Shown: positions 45,323 through 54,849 of the stretch, piece after piece
How the letters are laid out: each line of letters begins with the position of its first letter
How positions within the stretch are numbered: the first letter of the stretch is position 1
Assembly (NCBI GenBank): GCA_963698995.1
Contig: CAVOTD010000079.1
Location: 13,034-77,033 of the forward strand
DNA: 64,000 nucleotides
Reading direction: 5' to 3'
Origin: AP-15 sp963698995
GTDB taxonomy: Bacteria; Pseudomonadota; Alphaproteobacteria; ATCC43930; CGMCC-115725
Notes under the pieces: generated by a model
The model's input: the letters and a program-made list of their open reading frames with translations, nothing else
Database searches by the model: none
Told to the model about the DNA's origin: nothing
Made by a program: the position numbers and the translations under genes

Positions 45323-45591
45323 CTTTCCGGTCATTGCTTCGAGGCGAGACCGAACGGCTCAGGAGGGTGGCTCCCTGCCCTTGGCACCCGGGGTTTCCGC
45401 CGTCCGCTATCCGATCCCAGAGCGGATCTTCGACTACGTTTCCACGGTTCGGATCGCGACGGCCGGAACGTGCCAGAAGCAGTCATACGCAAGTGCAGGC
45501 CAAGAGCCGCGCTCTGTGCACCATCCGGTCCACCTACTCCGTGATGTCGAGCCTCGGCTTGAGCAATAGCTCCGCCTCTACTCGGGACTTC

Positions 45592-46410
45592 TCAAACGGC
45601 GCGGATGGCTTGCAGGACTTGGTCGAGATTGGCAGGTGAGCAATAGACACAAGGGGATCCGACATTACTGGGATAGGCAATATAGAACCCGTCGACAATC
45701 CCGCTCAGCTGCTTGATAACGGCGATCATCCTGTCGGGGGCAGTCAGTCGAAACGACAACTGCGCGACGATCTTCGGAAATGACGATCGCGCTCGCACAT
45801 CGCTGACGATCGACCTAACCGCAGCGACATAGGTTCCAATTCCGGCGCGCTCGACGCAATCCCGCCCGAGGAGACGCTGCGCCTGAATGTCGAACAGCGA
45901 GATCCCGGTCCAATCGATGGCACGGTGAATCGACGCCGCTGGATCGTAGCGGCATTTGCCCGCAGAGATCCCGATGTACTGGCCATCGGGTGCAATGCCA
46001 TAATCTTGACAGCCGCTCTGGCGTACGATCCCTTTGCCGCGCTCAATGGCTTTTGCCATATCGGCCTGCTCGTCCGGTGGCGTCGCCTGCCAGTGCTCCC
46101 CGTTGTAGATGATCAGACCCGTCCTAGCGCCACATTTCCCCGCTGTGGCAAGTTCGACCGCTGCCAGGCTTGGCGGGAGCGCATAGACATGCGTGCGGCT
46201 GATTCGGCCAGCGAGATCCGGAAACGGTCGTTCGACGTTGACGCCGAGGTAGTCGTCGCTTCTGGTGTGCCGTCGAAGCACCGCGCCCACCTCTCCCGCC
46301 TCGTCCACCGGAGCAAACTGCCACGTCGTGAACATAAAAAAACGACCTTGCGCAGCAGCGGTTGCTGCGCAAGTTTCAGCTGCCCCGATTACACCCAGTA
46401 GTGCCGCCAA
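45592..46410 (-). CDS. Exported hypothetical protein of the polysaccharide group
   Basis: 272 residues from TTG at 46410. N-terminal hydrophobic segment AALLGVIGAAETCAATAAAQ resembles a signal peptide. The mature part has FTTWQFAPVDEAGEVGAVLR, RTHVYALPPSLAAVELATAG, KCGARTGLIIYNGEHWQATP and RAIDWTGISLFDIQAQRLLG. The GLIIYNGEHWxxTP stretch looks barrel-like with a possible catalytic Glu, as in some glycosidases, but no family is recognised. Cysteines are frequent (about eight), fitting an exported protein. It follows the GT2 group in the same direction and may act on its product. Confidence 0.62.
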   Translation of the reverse strand: MAALLGVIGAAETCAATAAAQGRFFMFTTWQFAPVDEAGEVGAVLRRHTRSDDYLGVNVERPFPDLAGRISRTHVYALPPSLAAVELATAGKCGARTGLIIYNGEHWQATPPDEQADMAKAIERGKGIVRQSGCQDYGIAPDGQYIGISAGKCRYDPAASIHRAIDWTGISLFDIQAQRLLGRDCVERAGIGTYVAAVRSIVSDVRARSSFPKIVAQLSFRLTAPDRMIAVIKQLSGIVDGFYIAYPSNVGSPCVYCSPANLDQVLQAIRAV

Positions 46411-46448
46411 TAATGGTCTGAAGAATCATGCGCCCCCTCGCCAGAAAA

Positions 46449-47094
46449 CTATGAAGGGAGTTCGATGCCACGGCTCAGCCAGAACACGACAGCGCCAAAC
46501 GCAAGAACGGCGATCGGCTGCCAAAAGGCCCGGCTTGCCAGCGGGCTGCTCCCGGCAAACGGTATCACGGCAGGGCGGCACCATGCACCCGCTCGACCTT
46601 CCGGCGACAGGTTGGCGGATTTGCTGCCCGCAGAGACAGCCATAGAATTTGCCGCCAGCAGCCGCGGCATCCCGCTAATTGTTTGCCCATTCCAATATTT
46701 CCCCGCCGACTGAAGCTGTCCCGCCAGCTCTTCGCAGGCAGATTGGGCTCCGGCCCCCGAGTTGATCGTCGGAGCAAAGCTGGTTGCACCTCCACCGGCG
46801 CCGAGCGTGTTGTCGGGGCCGAGCACCGCGCCATTAACAAACGTGGCCACGGCGGGTATCCGACCCTTGCGTTTCGGATCGGCCTTCGACGCTCGTGCCG
46901 AACTGTAACGAGAGGAATGGGTTGAGTTGATTCGTCGACGGCAGCAAGCTTTCAGTAGAAGGAGCCCCCCCGACTTGCCGTTGTGTCTCCTTCGGCAGGA
47001 GTGAGACAGTGCCAGGCTGGCTCGGCACGAAACCGATGCCGGCGAGCATCGCGGCTGCGCGCCACGAGTGCCGGTTCAACGATTTAACTTTCAC
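46449..47094 (-). pseudogene. Exported/anchored hypothetical protein, one frameshift
   Basis: GTG at 47094 overlaps the GT2 stop as GTGA. KVKSLNRHSWRAAAMLAGIG opens with a signal-like segment, followed by a Ser/Thr/Gln-rich stretch (STESLLPSTNQLNPFLSLQF). After a frame change near 46880: TFVNGAVLGPDNTLGAGGGA, QSACEELAGQLQSAGKYWNG and a final helix PIAVLAFGAVVFWLSRGIEL. The low-complexity exported middle and C-terminal anchor suggest a surface or periplasmic accessory of the polysaccharide group. No family recognised. Confidence 0.5.
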
Positions 47095-48417
47095 CACCAA
47101 GGGGTCTCCTGCCAAACGTGGTCCGGGACGTAGGGATGTTTGACGCCGATCCGCAACAGTTCGGCCAACTCGGCGCTCATGACTGCGGCGCGCAGGCCGA
47201 GCTTGTAGAACGGGAAAACCAGCAATAACGGGAAATGATTCGGCTGGGGCGTGCAGGCAATGTCGCTCGCGATCAGCGCCTTGACGAAAAGCCAGATGAG
47301 ATAAATCCAATAGATATCGGTCAACAGCGCCGGCGCACTGAGCGGCCCGTCCATGAGTGCGACGGCCAGTAAACCCACTGCCGCCACCCATGGAAACGTG
47401 ATGCGCATGATCAGCAAGTCGAGCATAACGATCGCGTTGGCGACGCCATAACGACCCAGAGCGAGCATGTCGCGGTGCTTGCTGAGCCGAATTTTGACCA
47501 TGTTCCGCTCCCAGCGCTTGCGCTGGCGGCACAGCCGCGGCCAGGTCGCCGGGACGTCGGTCCAGACTATTGCATCGACCGAAAAGCCGAGCTTCCAACG
47601 TTGTTTGCGGAGCTTGATCGTCAGGTCCGTATCGTCGCCGAAGTCCGGTATCATACCCGCCGAGGCGCCGTAGGATCTCGGCCCGAAACAAGCCACCCGC
47701 GCCGGGGATGATCGTCAGCAGGCCGACGCGTGCGCCCGCCAGCCGGGCCATTGTCACTTGAAAAGCGTATTCGCATTCCTGCAGGCGAGTGACGATCGAT
47801 TGAGTGCTGTTGCGCACCCGCAGATTGGCAGCAACCGCGCCGACGCGCGGATCGGCAAAGGGCAGCAACCAATGATGCATGGCGCCATACTGGACTGCTG
47901 AATCCGCGTCGATGATAGCGATGAACTCACCTTGCGCCATGCGGATGCCGATATTGAGCGCGCTGGCCTTGCCGTTGCGGCGAGGCGAGCTGAAAATGCG
48001 GATACGATCCGTACCCCGCGGGACCAAATTACGGACTGCCCGGCGCGCAACCGCGATGCTGTCGTCGTCCGAACAATCGTCGACAAAAATGACCTCGATG
48101 TTTGAGTAGCCGCACAGCAGCGCGGCACGGATCGCCTCTCCAATCGAGGCGGCCTCGTTGCGTCCGGCGATGACAACCGAGACAAACGGCTCGGCCCGAA
48201 GAGCCGAGACCGGCAGTGGCGGGCGCATGACCGCAGGTTTTACAAGATAGACCAACCAGCAAACCATGTCGGGCAAGAACCATCGCGCGACCGGCAGTAC
48301 GCCGAGCAGCCACCATGGGATGTACGCCGAGGCCATCAACTCCGGCAGTGCCCGCCAAAAGCCAAAAATCGAGCTCGGATCCAGAACCCCGAGGAAATAC
48401 TGAAAAAACCCGTTCAT
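47091..48417 (-). pseudogene. GT2 membrane glycosyltransferase (polysaccharide synthase), one frameshift
   Basis: ATG at 48417 overlaps the TackOD1 stop as ATGA. N-terminal helices (YIPWWLLGVLPVARWFLPDM), then the GT-A domain: VSVVIAGRNEAASIGEAIRA, VIFVDDCSDDDS, NGKASALNIGIRMAQGEFIA and IIDADSAVQYGAM, with D and DxD motifs. A frame change near 47650 leads to FGDDTDLTIKLRKQRWKLGF and CRQRKRWERNMVKIRL (catalytic TED-like GDD and QxxRW-like motifs), then four C-terminal helices. It resembles Alg8/PgaC/hyaluronan-type processive synthases. As read, it loses its C-terminal half. Confidence 0.78.
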
Positions 48418-49451
48418 CCCTGCGCGCTCAGGGTATTGCCACAGGCGAGGATTTGGGTGATTTGCTTCGGCTCGGTGACCTCAACCGTCGTGAGGATGAG
48501 CGGTGATTGTGGGCCGAGCCCAGCCAGGACGCGTTGGCGGAGTTCCTCCGCCTCTCTTAACGTGGTCTGTGGCAGGATCGCGACGAAATGCGGGTCGTTC
48601 AATTGGCCGATTAGATCCATGTCGCGCAGGCATTCACGCAGCCGCGACAGCCACTGCTCTCTGTGATGATCATCGGCAGCCGGGCTGCGATACTCGGCCA
48701 TCAGTAACGAAAACCCGACCTTGAAATGATCAAGGCGCTTCATCTCTTGGCCGAGAAACTCGAGCATTACTCGCCGACGATAAATGCGCGGGCCGCTGAT
48801 AAAGAGCAGCTGGTCTTCGCCCTCGAGCAGAGCGCCGTTGCGGATAGCTGCCCGGCCCAGCGCGGTTAAGGCGTAAGCGAAGAAATCTATATTGCTTAGG
48901 TTCTCAGCTAGGGTCTGCGTCCCGCAAGCCAGGCAAACCGCCTCGACAGGGAGATCTTCGGCCGAGAGGCCGCATTCCCGACACACGGAGGTACGACCAA
49001 GCCGGTCATATTCGGTGCCCAAATGACGCATCTGTCGGTTGCATTTTGGACAGGTGTAGCCCCCGTCGCCGCGGTGGTCCGAGGCAAACTCCGATGCCCG
49101 GCCGGTATAGCCGCAGCGAAAGTGATGCAGCAGCACCTCCGTTGCGAGGTGCGCCTGCCGGCAGCCGGGGCAGATTTCGCGGACGTTCAGATGATGGCTT
49201 TGGCATTTCAGGCAGAGGCTAACGCGATCGAAGAACCGGGCGTCCAAATACTCACGCTCGGTGAGGAACTGGAGATCCCGCTCGACGCCCTCAGCCAGTC
49301 CTCGATATTCGTATCCGTGCGGTGTTTGCGGGTTAGGACAGGGCTCGATCGCACCGCCCGCATTGGCAATGCGGCGCAGCAGGTCAATTCGGCGCTTTTC
49401 CGCACTCATTCTGCTGTGGCGATCGTCACGGAGCCAAAGTCGCGGCGGCAT
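48414..49451 (-). CDS. TackOD1-type zinc-binding protein with degenerate GGDEF-like C-terminus
   Basis: About 345 residues. Cysteine pairs form zinc ribbons: SLCLKCQSHHLNVREICPGC, YTCPKCNRQMRHLG, SVCRECG and AVCLACG. HLATEVLLHHFRCGYTGRAS also fits the TackOD1 pattern. The C-terminal ~130 residues (FLGQEMKRLDHFKVGFSLLM, LIGQLNDPHFVAILPQTTLR, EAEELRQRVLAGL) resemble a GGDEF fold without the signature motif. It may sense a nucleotide signal and regulate the synthase. The start at 49451 overlaps the HlyD gene by 26 bp; the alternative is ATG at 49409. It overlaps GT2 as ATGA. Confidence 0.78.
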   Translation of the reverse strand: MPPRLWLRDDRHSRMSAEKRRIDLLRRIANAGGAIEPCPNPQTPHGYEYRGLAEGVERDLQFLTEREYLDARFFDRVSLCLKCQSHHLNVREICPGCRQAHLATEVLLHHFRCGYTGRASEFASDHRGDGGYTCPKCNRQMRHLGTEYDRLGRTSVCRECGLSAEDLPVEAVCLACGTQTLAENLSNIDFFAYALTALGRAAIRNGALLEGEDQLLFISGPRIYRRRVMLEFLGQEMKRLDHFKVGFSLLMAEYRSPAADDHHREQWLSRLRECLRDMDLIGQLNDPHFVAILPQTTLREAEELRQRVLAGLGPQSPLILTTVEVTEPKQITQILACGNTLSAQG

Positions 49452-50586
49452 GATCCCGCCCGTTGTCGGTACGATCTCGCACCCACTGCCACGCGAGCGG
49501 GACCCAACTTGCCGGATCGGGCAATCCCCAGCCCTGCCACCGCGATGCGGAAAGCTGTGCCCAGGCGAAGACCTTGCTCGTTTGCGCCGGGTTCAGCCGG
49601 TCGAAATCGAGCCGCACCGGGACATATTGCGACCATTTCTCCTGCTGCCAGAAATAGCGGGTCAGCGAAGAGGGCAACGCCGACAGCTCGGGATAGAAGC
49701 CGCTGACGCGCGCGGTTATAGGCCCCTCAATACCACCGATGCTGAGTGTGAACTGCTGGCCAACCACGAGCTTGGCGACGTCATTCGGATCAAAGAATAC
49801 GACGGCGTAGGAATCATCTGGGTTGAAGATCTGGAAGATCGGCGTCTTAGATGCGATCACCTCACCCGGACGGGCAGCGCATTCCGTGACGATCCCATCC
49901 TTTGGCGCGGTGAGAAAGAAGTGTCCTGTAAGTTCGGGCGAGTTTTTAAAGCTATCGATCCGCTGTTGCAGGACCGCGGCGGCAAGCTCAGCCTTTTTCT
50001 GATCCGCCTTCTTGGTCTCGTAAACGAATTTGGCGGCGCGGGTCTCGGCCTCGGCGCGGGCCACGTCGGCTTTGGTCTTCACCCAGACGAGCGCCGCGAC
50101 ATACTGCTTTTGGACCAACTCATCTTGCGCCTTCAATACCGCCTTCAGCTGTTCAAAAAGTGCGACTTGGGCATCGACCAATTTCAGCGCCGCTTGCGCC
50201 TGGGCCTCGGCGATATCGACCTCGGCACGGGCTTGTGTCAGCTGCAACTGCAATTGCTGCAGCTGTTGCGCCGCACCCTCCACTGTCGCTTCATTATCGA
50301 ATTCAGCAAGATTTTGTCCCCGCCCTACTCGATCGAGACAGTTTACAAAGACGCGCTGCAGACGCGCCTGCACGATCGGGGCGACCGCAGTAAGTTCCCC
50401 CGAAACGATGCCGTTGCCCCTGATCGAAGCCCGGTCGGCAACAACTGCGGCTATGATTGCCGCGCCGATCGCGAAGAGAGTAGCGCGAGCCCGCGAGCAC
50501 CACCAAAGCCGCTTTGATGGGCTTCGCGCGCTTGCCGAAGAAGCGCCGTTACCGGCTTTTGGTGGAAGCACCGATCTGAAGCGCAT
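49426..50586 (-). CDS. HlyD/Alg44-like membrane fusion protein
   Basis: 386 residues. One transmembrane segment (ATLFAIGAAIIAAVVADRAS), then a biotinyl-lipoyl-like half (GIVSGELTAVAPIVQARLQR). A long Ala/Gln coiled coil follows at about residues 95-215 (LQQLQLQLTQARAEVDIAEA), then the second lipoyl half and beta-barrel (GHFFLTAPKDGIVTECAARP, VAKLVVGQQFTLSIGG). Such periplasmic adaptors link an inner-membrane pump or synthase to an outer-membrane channel. No ABC or RND pump is near, so the GT2 synthase is the likely partner, as with Alg44. ATG at 50586. Intact. Confidence 0.82.
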   Translation of the reverse strand: MRFRSVLPPKAGNGASSASARSPSKRLWWCSRARATLFAIGAAIIAAVVADRASIRGNGIVSGELTAVAPIVQARLQRVFVNCLDRVGRGQNLAEFDNEATVEGAAQQLQQLQLQLTQARAEVDIAEAQAQAALKLVDAQVALFEQLKAVLKAQDELVQKQYVAALVWVKTKADVARAEAETRAAKFVYETKKADQKKAELAAAVLQQRIDSFKNSPELTGHFFLTAPKDGIVTECAARPGEVIASKTPIFQIFNPDDSYAVVFFDPNDVAKLVVGQQFTLSIGGIEGPITARVSGFYPELSALPSSLTRYFWQQEKWSQYVPVRLDFDRLNPAQTSKVFAWAQLSASRWQGWGLPDPASWVPLAWQWVRDRTDNGRDHAAATLAP

Positions 50587-50664
50587 GATCTACGTGTCGT
50601 AACAGAGTAAGACAGCGCGGCCCCGGCCGGACTTCATCCGCCGAGCCGAGGCAACACTCAGTCC

Positions 50665-50693
50665 GGGGCTGGCGCTGATACAGCGCTAGCCCC
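50665..50693. terminator. 13-bp hairpin between the SqdB-like and HlyD genes
   Basis: Stem GGGGCTGGCGCTG (50665-50677), loop ATA, stem CAGCGCTAGCCCC (50681-50693), one mismatch. It lies 15 bp after the SqdB-like stop. No T-run follows, so it may be a weak terminator or RNA-stabilising hairpin. Confidence 0.45.
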
Positions 50694-50707
50694 AGCGATT
50701 TGTGACG

Positions 50708-51976
50708 CTAGGCTGCGAGGACGCGTCCGGCCTGGAGCGATAACTCTGGTTTCTTGCGCCAGCCGATGTTCGGGGCGATCGAAAAAGGATCAACCCGATC
50801 ACGATGGCGCGCGACGGCCTCGATCATGCTTGCGAGTGTATTCTCGTCGAGCAAATGCGGGGTGAGACCGAGATTGCGCAATGCCTGATGCTTGGCATTG
50901 TAATAATGCTCCTCGGCCTCAACGCGCGGGTTCTCGATATGGGCGATCTCGACGGCGTACCCCAGCGTCCGCCCGACGTCGGCGACCGCATCGGCAAGCT
51001 CGCGCATCGAAAACTGCTCGGTGAATTGGTTGAAGACCTGGAATTCGCCAGGCTTGGCCGGGTTGCGTGCCGCCAGCTCGATGCAGCGCAGCGTATCGCG
51101 GATATTCAGGAAGCCGCGCACTTGGTTTCCTTTCCCGTACAACGTCAACGGGACCCCGACTACCGCCTGCATGATGAACCGGTTCAGCACCGTGCCAAAC
51201 ACTGCATCGTAATGGAAGCTCGTGTGGAGCCCGTCTCGAGAATCGATCTCGTCTGTCGCGATCCCGTAGACGACGCCTTGGTTGAGGTCTGTCACCCGCA
51301 TATTCCAGACACGGCAAGCGAATTCGAGGTTTGCCAAATCGTGAACCTTGGAGAGGTGGTAGAGCGATCCGGGTCGTTTGGGATAAAGAACGCGATCGCG
51401 CCGCCCATTATGCTCGAGCTCGAGCCAACCCTCTTCGATATCGATGTTGGGTGTGCCGTATTCGCCCATTGTGCCAAGCTTGATCAGATGCGCCTGCGGG
51501 CAAATGTCGCGCATGGCAAAGATCAGATTAAGGGTGCCGAGCACGTTGTTGTGCTGCGTTTCGACAGCACTTCTTCGGTTCTTCATCGAAAACGGGGCAG
51601 AAGGCTGCTCGGCGAAGTGAATGAGCACGTCTGGGCCGAAGTCTTGCAACAGCTCGACCAATCCCTCGTAATCGTGTGCAAGATCGCAACGGCGGAAAGC
51701 GATCGGATGAATCTCATTCCGCAATCGGTGCGGCGTGTGCCACCGATGAATCCGCTCTGACAGCAGCGGGATTGGACAGAGCGGCTGAATACCACATTCG
51801 GTTTCCCATCGGCGCTTGGCGAAGTTATCGACGATCAGCACCCGGTGCCCGCGCGCCGAAAAATAGAGAGAAGTCGGCCAGCCGAGATAACCATCTCCGC
51901 CGAGGACAACGACCCGGACGGGCTCGCTCCGTGCAGAGCTTTCTACAGTCGCACCAAAGCCTTGAGGTCTGCTCAT
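50708..51976 (-). CDS. SqdB-like NAD-dependent sugar-nucleotide enzyme (UDP-sulfoquinovose synthase family)
   Basis: 422-residue extended SDR. Motifs match the SQD1/SqdB branch: VVVLGGDGYLGWPTSLYFSA, RVLIVDNFAKRRWETECGIQ, VLIHFAEQPSAPFSMKNRRS, LIKLGTMGEYGTPNIDIEEG, the catalytic YHLSK in RPGSLYHLSKVHDLANLEFA, DLNQGVVYGIATDEIDSRDG and GTVLNRFIMQAVVGVPLTLY. The Thr and Tyr-x3-Lys active-site residues are present. SqdB makes UDP-sulfoquinovose from UDP-glucose and sulfite. No sulfolipid transferase SqdD or SqdX is beside it, so a sulfonated or related sugar for a polysaccharide is possible. Intact; specificity within the family is uncertain. Confidence 0.82.
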   Translation of the reverse strand: MSRPQGFGATVESSARSEPVRVVVLGGDGYLGWPTSLYFSARGHRVLIVDNFAKRRWETECGIQPLCPIPLLSERIHRWHTPHRLRNEIHPIAFRRCDLAHDYEGLVELLQDFGPDVLIHFAEQPSAPFSMKNRRSAVETQHNNVLGTLNLIFAMRDICPQAHLIKLGTMGEYGTPNIDIEEGWLELEHNGRRDRVLYPKRPGSLYHLSKVHDLANLEFACRVWNMRVTDLNQGVVYGIATDEIDSRDGLHTSFHYDAVFGTVLNRFIMQAVVGVPLTLYGKGNQVRGFLNIRDTLRCIELAARNPAKPGEFQVFNQFTEQFSMRELADAVADVGRTLGYAVEIAHIENPRVEAEEHYYNAKHQALRNLGLTPHLLDENTLASMIEAVARHRDRVDPFSIAPNIGWRKKPELSLQAGRVLAA

Positions 51977-52855
51977 CTCTAGTCTCCCTGTACAATGAAT
52001 CGCGAAAGAACAGCGATTGCGCGAAGCAACAGCCGTAAAGTGGACGGTTTAGCGGGCTGGGATGCGCACTAGACCCATGCTCACGGCCACAGTCTGCGGC
52101 CGCTGTCCCCTGCCCTGCGCGCCGTGCAAAGATCCCCCTCGCAGGCGCGGGGACAGATCACCTGAAAGCGAAGGCACAATCAACCCTCGTGCGGCGTTAT
52201 GACACGTTTTTTAACGACCATTGGTCGCTTGCCAGGCAATCGTGGGCAGCACTGCCGTTGACACAGCGCTACGTTCTAATCAGTCGTGATGGCCATACTG
52301 TTGCTCACAAATCTCGATTGGACCGGTTGTGGTTCCGCGGATTTCAGTTCTGGGTCATCGAGCGCATCGACAGGCACGATCCAGCGTCGTATTCGGATTG
52401 TTCAACTATCGGACCTCCGATGCCGGCCCAGACCGCACGTACGAGATCGACATCGAGTTCGCCAGCTGAAGTATGCCGAAGAGGCCAGTCGGAAAACTGC
52501 GCCATTTGGCTTGCGAAAACGGAGTTTAAACGCGGCTACAAGAGCTTTTGGATCGATCTCGCCGGTCGGCGACAATACGACACACAGGTTTTATCTGGGG
52601 TTTCACCAATGCAACGTTCCCATCGCTGCACGGCCACAGCGACGATAACTTCGGTCAGATCGCGGCTTGGCGATACCAGCCGATCAATCTGGAGAACTAC
52701 GTCTCCGACCGGTCAAGCAGGTTCAAATCGACCTACGGCTCTTCAAGAGAAAGCCACCTCGGAATCGTCGGCAAGTCGAGCACTGTGTGCGCTCGTTTAA
52801 ATTCATTCCGGAATAAGTGGGCCGGCTAGACCGCGCTCTCACGCCGGGGGCTCAC
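51977..52855. other. Intergenic region with possible decayed coding sequence
   Basis: About 880 bp left of an IS3 element. Plus-strand frames contain stretches such as FNYRTSDAGPDRTYEIDIEF, which faintly recall a GH16-type EIDIEF motif, and later GFTNATFPSLHGHSDDNFG. They are in different frames and no start or complete domain is found. Nothing can be named with confidence. Confidence 0.3.
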
Positions 52856-52910
52856 TGGACTTACCCCGGTTTCGTGGAGAGATGAGAGCTTGGGATCAGG
52901 CTCTCTGGCT

Positions 52911-53951
52911 TTACGTCATGTTGTCCTCCGGTTTCGTGGCATTCTTTGGTTCGGCCCCCGGCGGAGCCATTCTTCCGTCCCGACCCGCGCACTGACGCGG
53001 CTGCCGCGCGCAGTGGCGGTCAAGGACGGCCGCTTCCTGCGGCCGCCCGAAGGGCTTGTCCTTGACGGCCGCGAGCACGGCGGCAGGCTGGTGTGCGTCG
53101 CGATCGACGGTTACTGCATGATGCCGGTGTTCGTAGTCAATCGGTGAGAGGTATCCGATCGATGAGTGACGGCGTCGCGGATTGTAGAAGCCCTCGATGA
53201 AGGCGAACACGGCGCTTCTCGCCTCGGTCTGCGTCTTGAACCGGCAGCGCTCGAGCAGTTCGCATTCGAGGGTCGCGAAGAAGCTCTCGCACATGGCGTT
53301 GTCATAGGCATCGCCGACCGAACCCATCGAGGGTCGCACACCGGCCTCACGACAGCGGTGGCCGAACTCGATCGAGGTGTATTGCGAACCCTGGTCGGAG
53401 TGGTGGATCACGCCCCTGGGTCGCCGTGTCATGAGCGCCATGTTCAGAGCATCGAGCACCAGTCGTGTGGCGAGCGTGGTGGCCATCGACCAGCCAACGA
53501 TGCGGCGGCTGAAGGCGTCGAGCACCACCGCGAGATAGAGAAAACCCGCCCAGGTCGGGACATAGGTGATATCCGCCACCCACAGCCGATCAGGCACTGA
53601 CGCGGTGAAGTCGCGTTCCACCAGGTCCGGTGCCTGACGGCTGTCGCTCTTGACCGTGGTGACAACGAACTTGCGTCGGCTCACACCGGCAAGGCCAGTC
53701 TGCGACATCAGCCGAGCGACGCGCTTGCGGCCGACGTGCATTCCCTTGGCCGTCAACTCGGCATGGATGCGCGGCGCACCGTAGGTGCCGCGCGAGGCCG
53801 CATGCGCCGTACGGATTTCGCCGATCAACGCCGCATCCGTCTCTGCACGCCGCGACGGCCGCCGCTTCATCCACGCATAGTAGCCACTGGAGGAGACACC
53901 CAGCAGCCGACACATGCTGGCAATCGGATAGTCCGCCTGGTGATCGCTCAC
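52911..53951 (-). CDS. IS3-type transposase OrfB (DDE)
   Basis: 346 codons from GTG at 53951, overlapping the OrfA stop as GTGA. The N-terminal part (MCRLLGVSSSGYYAWMKR) and HTH-type region (YGAPRIHAELTAKGMHVGRK) lead to the DDE core: RLWVADITYVPTWAGFLYLA, VIHHSDQGSQYTSIEFGHRC and CESFFATLECELLERC. The FYNPRRRHSSIGYLSPIDYE end is typical. The last ~70 residues after that are not conserved, so the native stop may lie earlier. Intact core. Confidence 0.88.
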   Translation of the reverse strand: MSDHQADYPIASMCRLLGVSSSGYYAWMKRRPSRRAETDAALIGEIRTAHAASRGTYGAPRIHAELTAKGMHVGRKRVARLMSQTGLAGVSRRKFVVTTVKSDSRQAPDLVERDFTASVPDRLWVADITYVPTWAGFLYLAVVLDAFSRRIVGWSMATTLATRLVLDALNMALMTRRPRGVIHHSDQGSQYTSIEFGHRCREAGVRPSMGSVGDAYDNAMCESFFATLECELLERCRFKTQTEARSAVFAFIEGFYNPRRRHSSIGYLSPIDYEHRHHAVTVDRDAHQPAAVLAAVKDKPFGRPQEAAVLDRHCARQPRQCAGRDGRMAPPGAEPKNATKPEDNMT

Positions 53952-54259
53952 GAACTGGAACCCTTGTGTGGGATCGTGTTCGTCTCCCGAGCGAACCAGG
54001 CGGCCGCCTTTGACAGGATCTCCCGCTCGAGCCTGAGCTGGCGGTTCTCACGCCGCAGTCGATTGAGTTCCTCGCGCTCTGCTGTCGTCAGGCCGTCGCC
54101 CCGGCCGGCGTTACGCTCAGACTGTGCCAACCAGTTCCTGATCGACTGTGCCGTCGGTTCGAACTCACGCGCCAACTCCTCCGGCGAGCGGCCGGCGCGC
54201 ACCAGGTCAACCATCTGGCGGCGGAACTCAGGCGGGTAGGCTGCTCTTGTCTTGCCCAT
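53948..54259 (-). CDS. IS3-type transposase OrfA
   Basis: 103 residues from ATG at 54259 (open frame to 54295). MGKTRAAYPPEFRRQMVDLV, RAGRSPEELAREFEPTAQSI and RNWLAQSERNAGRGDGLTTA give an HTH_Tnp_1-type domain. ELNRLRRENRQLRLEREILS is a leucine-zipper helix. It acts with OrfB at the element ends. Intact. Confidence 0.87.
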   Translation of the reverse strand: MGKTRAAYPPEFRRQMVDLVRAGRSPEELAREFEPTAQSIRNWLAQSERNAGRGDGLTTAEREELNRLRRENRQLRLEREILSKAAAWFARETNTIPHKGSSS

Positions 54260-54408
54260 CGTGGACTCCTCGAACCCAAATAGTCCGGTGTCCACGAAAC
54301 CGGGGCAACTTCAGTAAGCATCGAGTGGGAGCGGTTGGGATTGCCATGCGCGATCCCAAAACACGGTCGTCGAAACCGTCTCGCTGACGATCCAATCGAT
54401 CCAGGTTT

Positions 54409-54802
54409 TTAAAATCCTGGCTCAATGTCACCGAAGTCTGGGCGCGGAAGCGGAGGCATCTGCGACTGCACGGATTTGTAGATGCGATTCATCCGTTGCC
54501 AGCATTGCTTATAGTAAGTCTTTAGAGCGTCAGGCGACACCATCGCGGCTTCCGCGAGGGCGTCCAGACACGGATCAGGTAATGCATCTGGCGATTGCGC
54601 CACGATGTTGATGATGTCGATCAGCCGAAAACGGTCGATCTGCTTCGGCGTGGGGCCGGGGGGGAATGTTCTTTTTTTCGCGGCTTGGCGTGAACTTTGG
54701 TTGTCCACCGCTTGACACCGCTCGCGTGCCCTTGGGTTTGCTTGGTGGTGTCGGCTTTCTCGGTTTCGTAGGTGGTTTCGGGGGCGTCGATTTCGTGGCC
54801 AT
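54409..54802 (-). pseudogene. Hypothetical protein, shifted in a G-run
   Basis: ATG at 54802: a Lys/Pro-rich start (STPPKPPTKPRKPTPPSKPK) runs to SREKKNIPPRP. A frame change at the G7 and T7 homopolymers near 54655-54680 gives GPTPKQIDRFRLIDIINIVA, QSPDALPDPCLDALAEAAMV and LKTYYKQCWQRMNRIYKSVQ. Both parts fit one small protein: a basic disordered tail and a helical domain. Function unknown. The homopolymer position makes a sequencing error likely. Confidence 0.5.
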
Positions 54803-54849
54803 CTACCCGTCCCTCAGTACCCTACAATCGGGGCCTTTCCGGGACCAAT

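Larger units (their letters stand above)
52856..54313 (-). mobile_element. IS3-type insertion sequence 2, about 1.46 kb
   Basis: Terminal inverted repeats of about 25 bp share CCCCGGTTTCGTGGA: the left end starts TGGACTTACCCC at 52856 and the right end is the reverse complement of TGAAGTTGCCCC, ending at 54313. orfA and orfB are both open on the minus strand. No target-site duplication is visible (left flank CAC, right flank GTA). Confidence 0.82.

Noticed and set aside
50804..51760. 318-codon plus-strand frame
   Set aside because: Antisense to the intact SqdB-like gene; no motifs.
52189..52829. A GH16-type glycosidase gene
   Set aside because: Only a single EIDIEF-like motif in one frame; no catalytic ExDxxE context, start or continuous domain.
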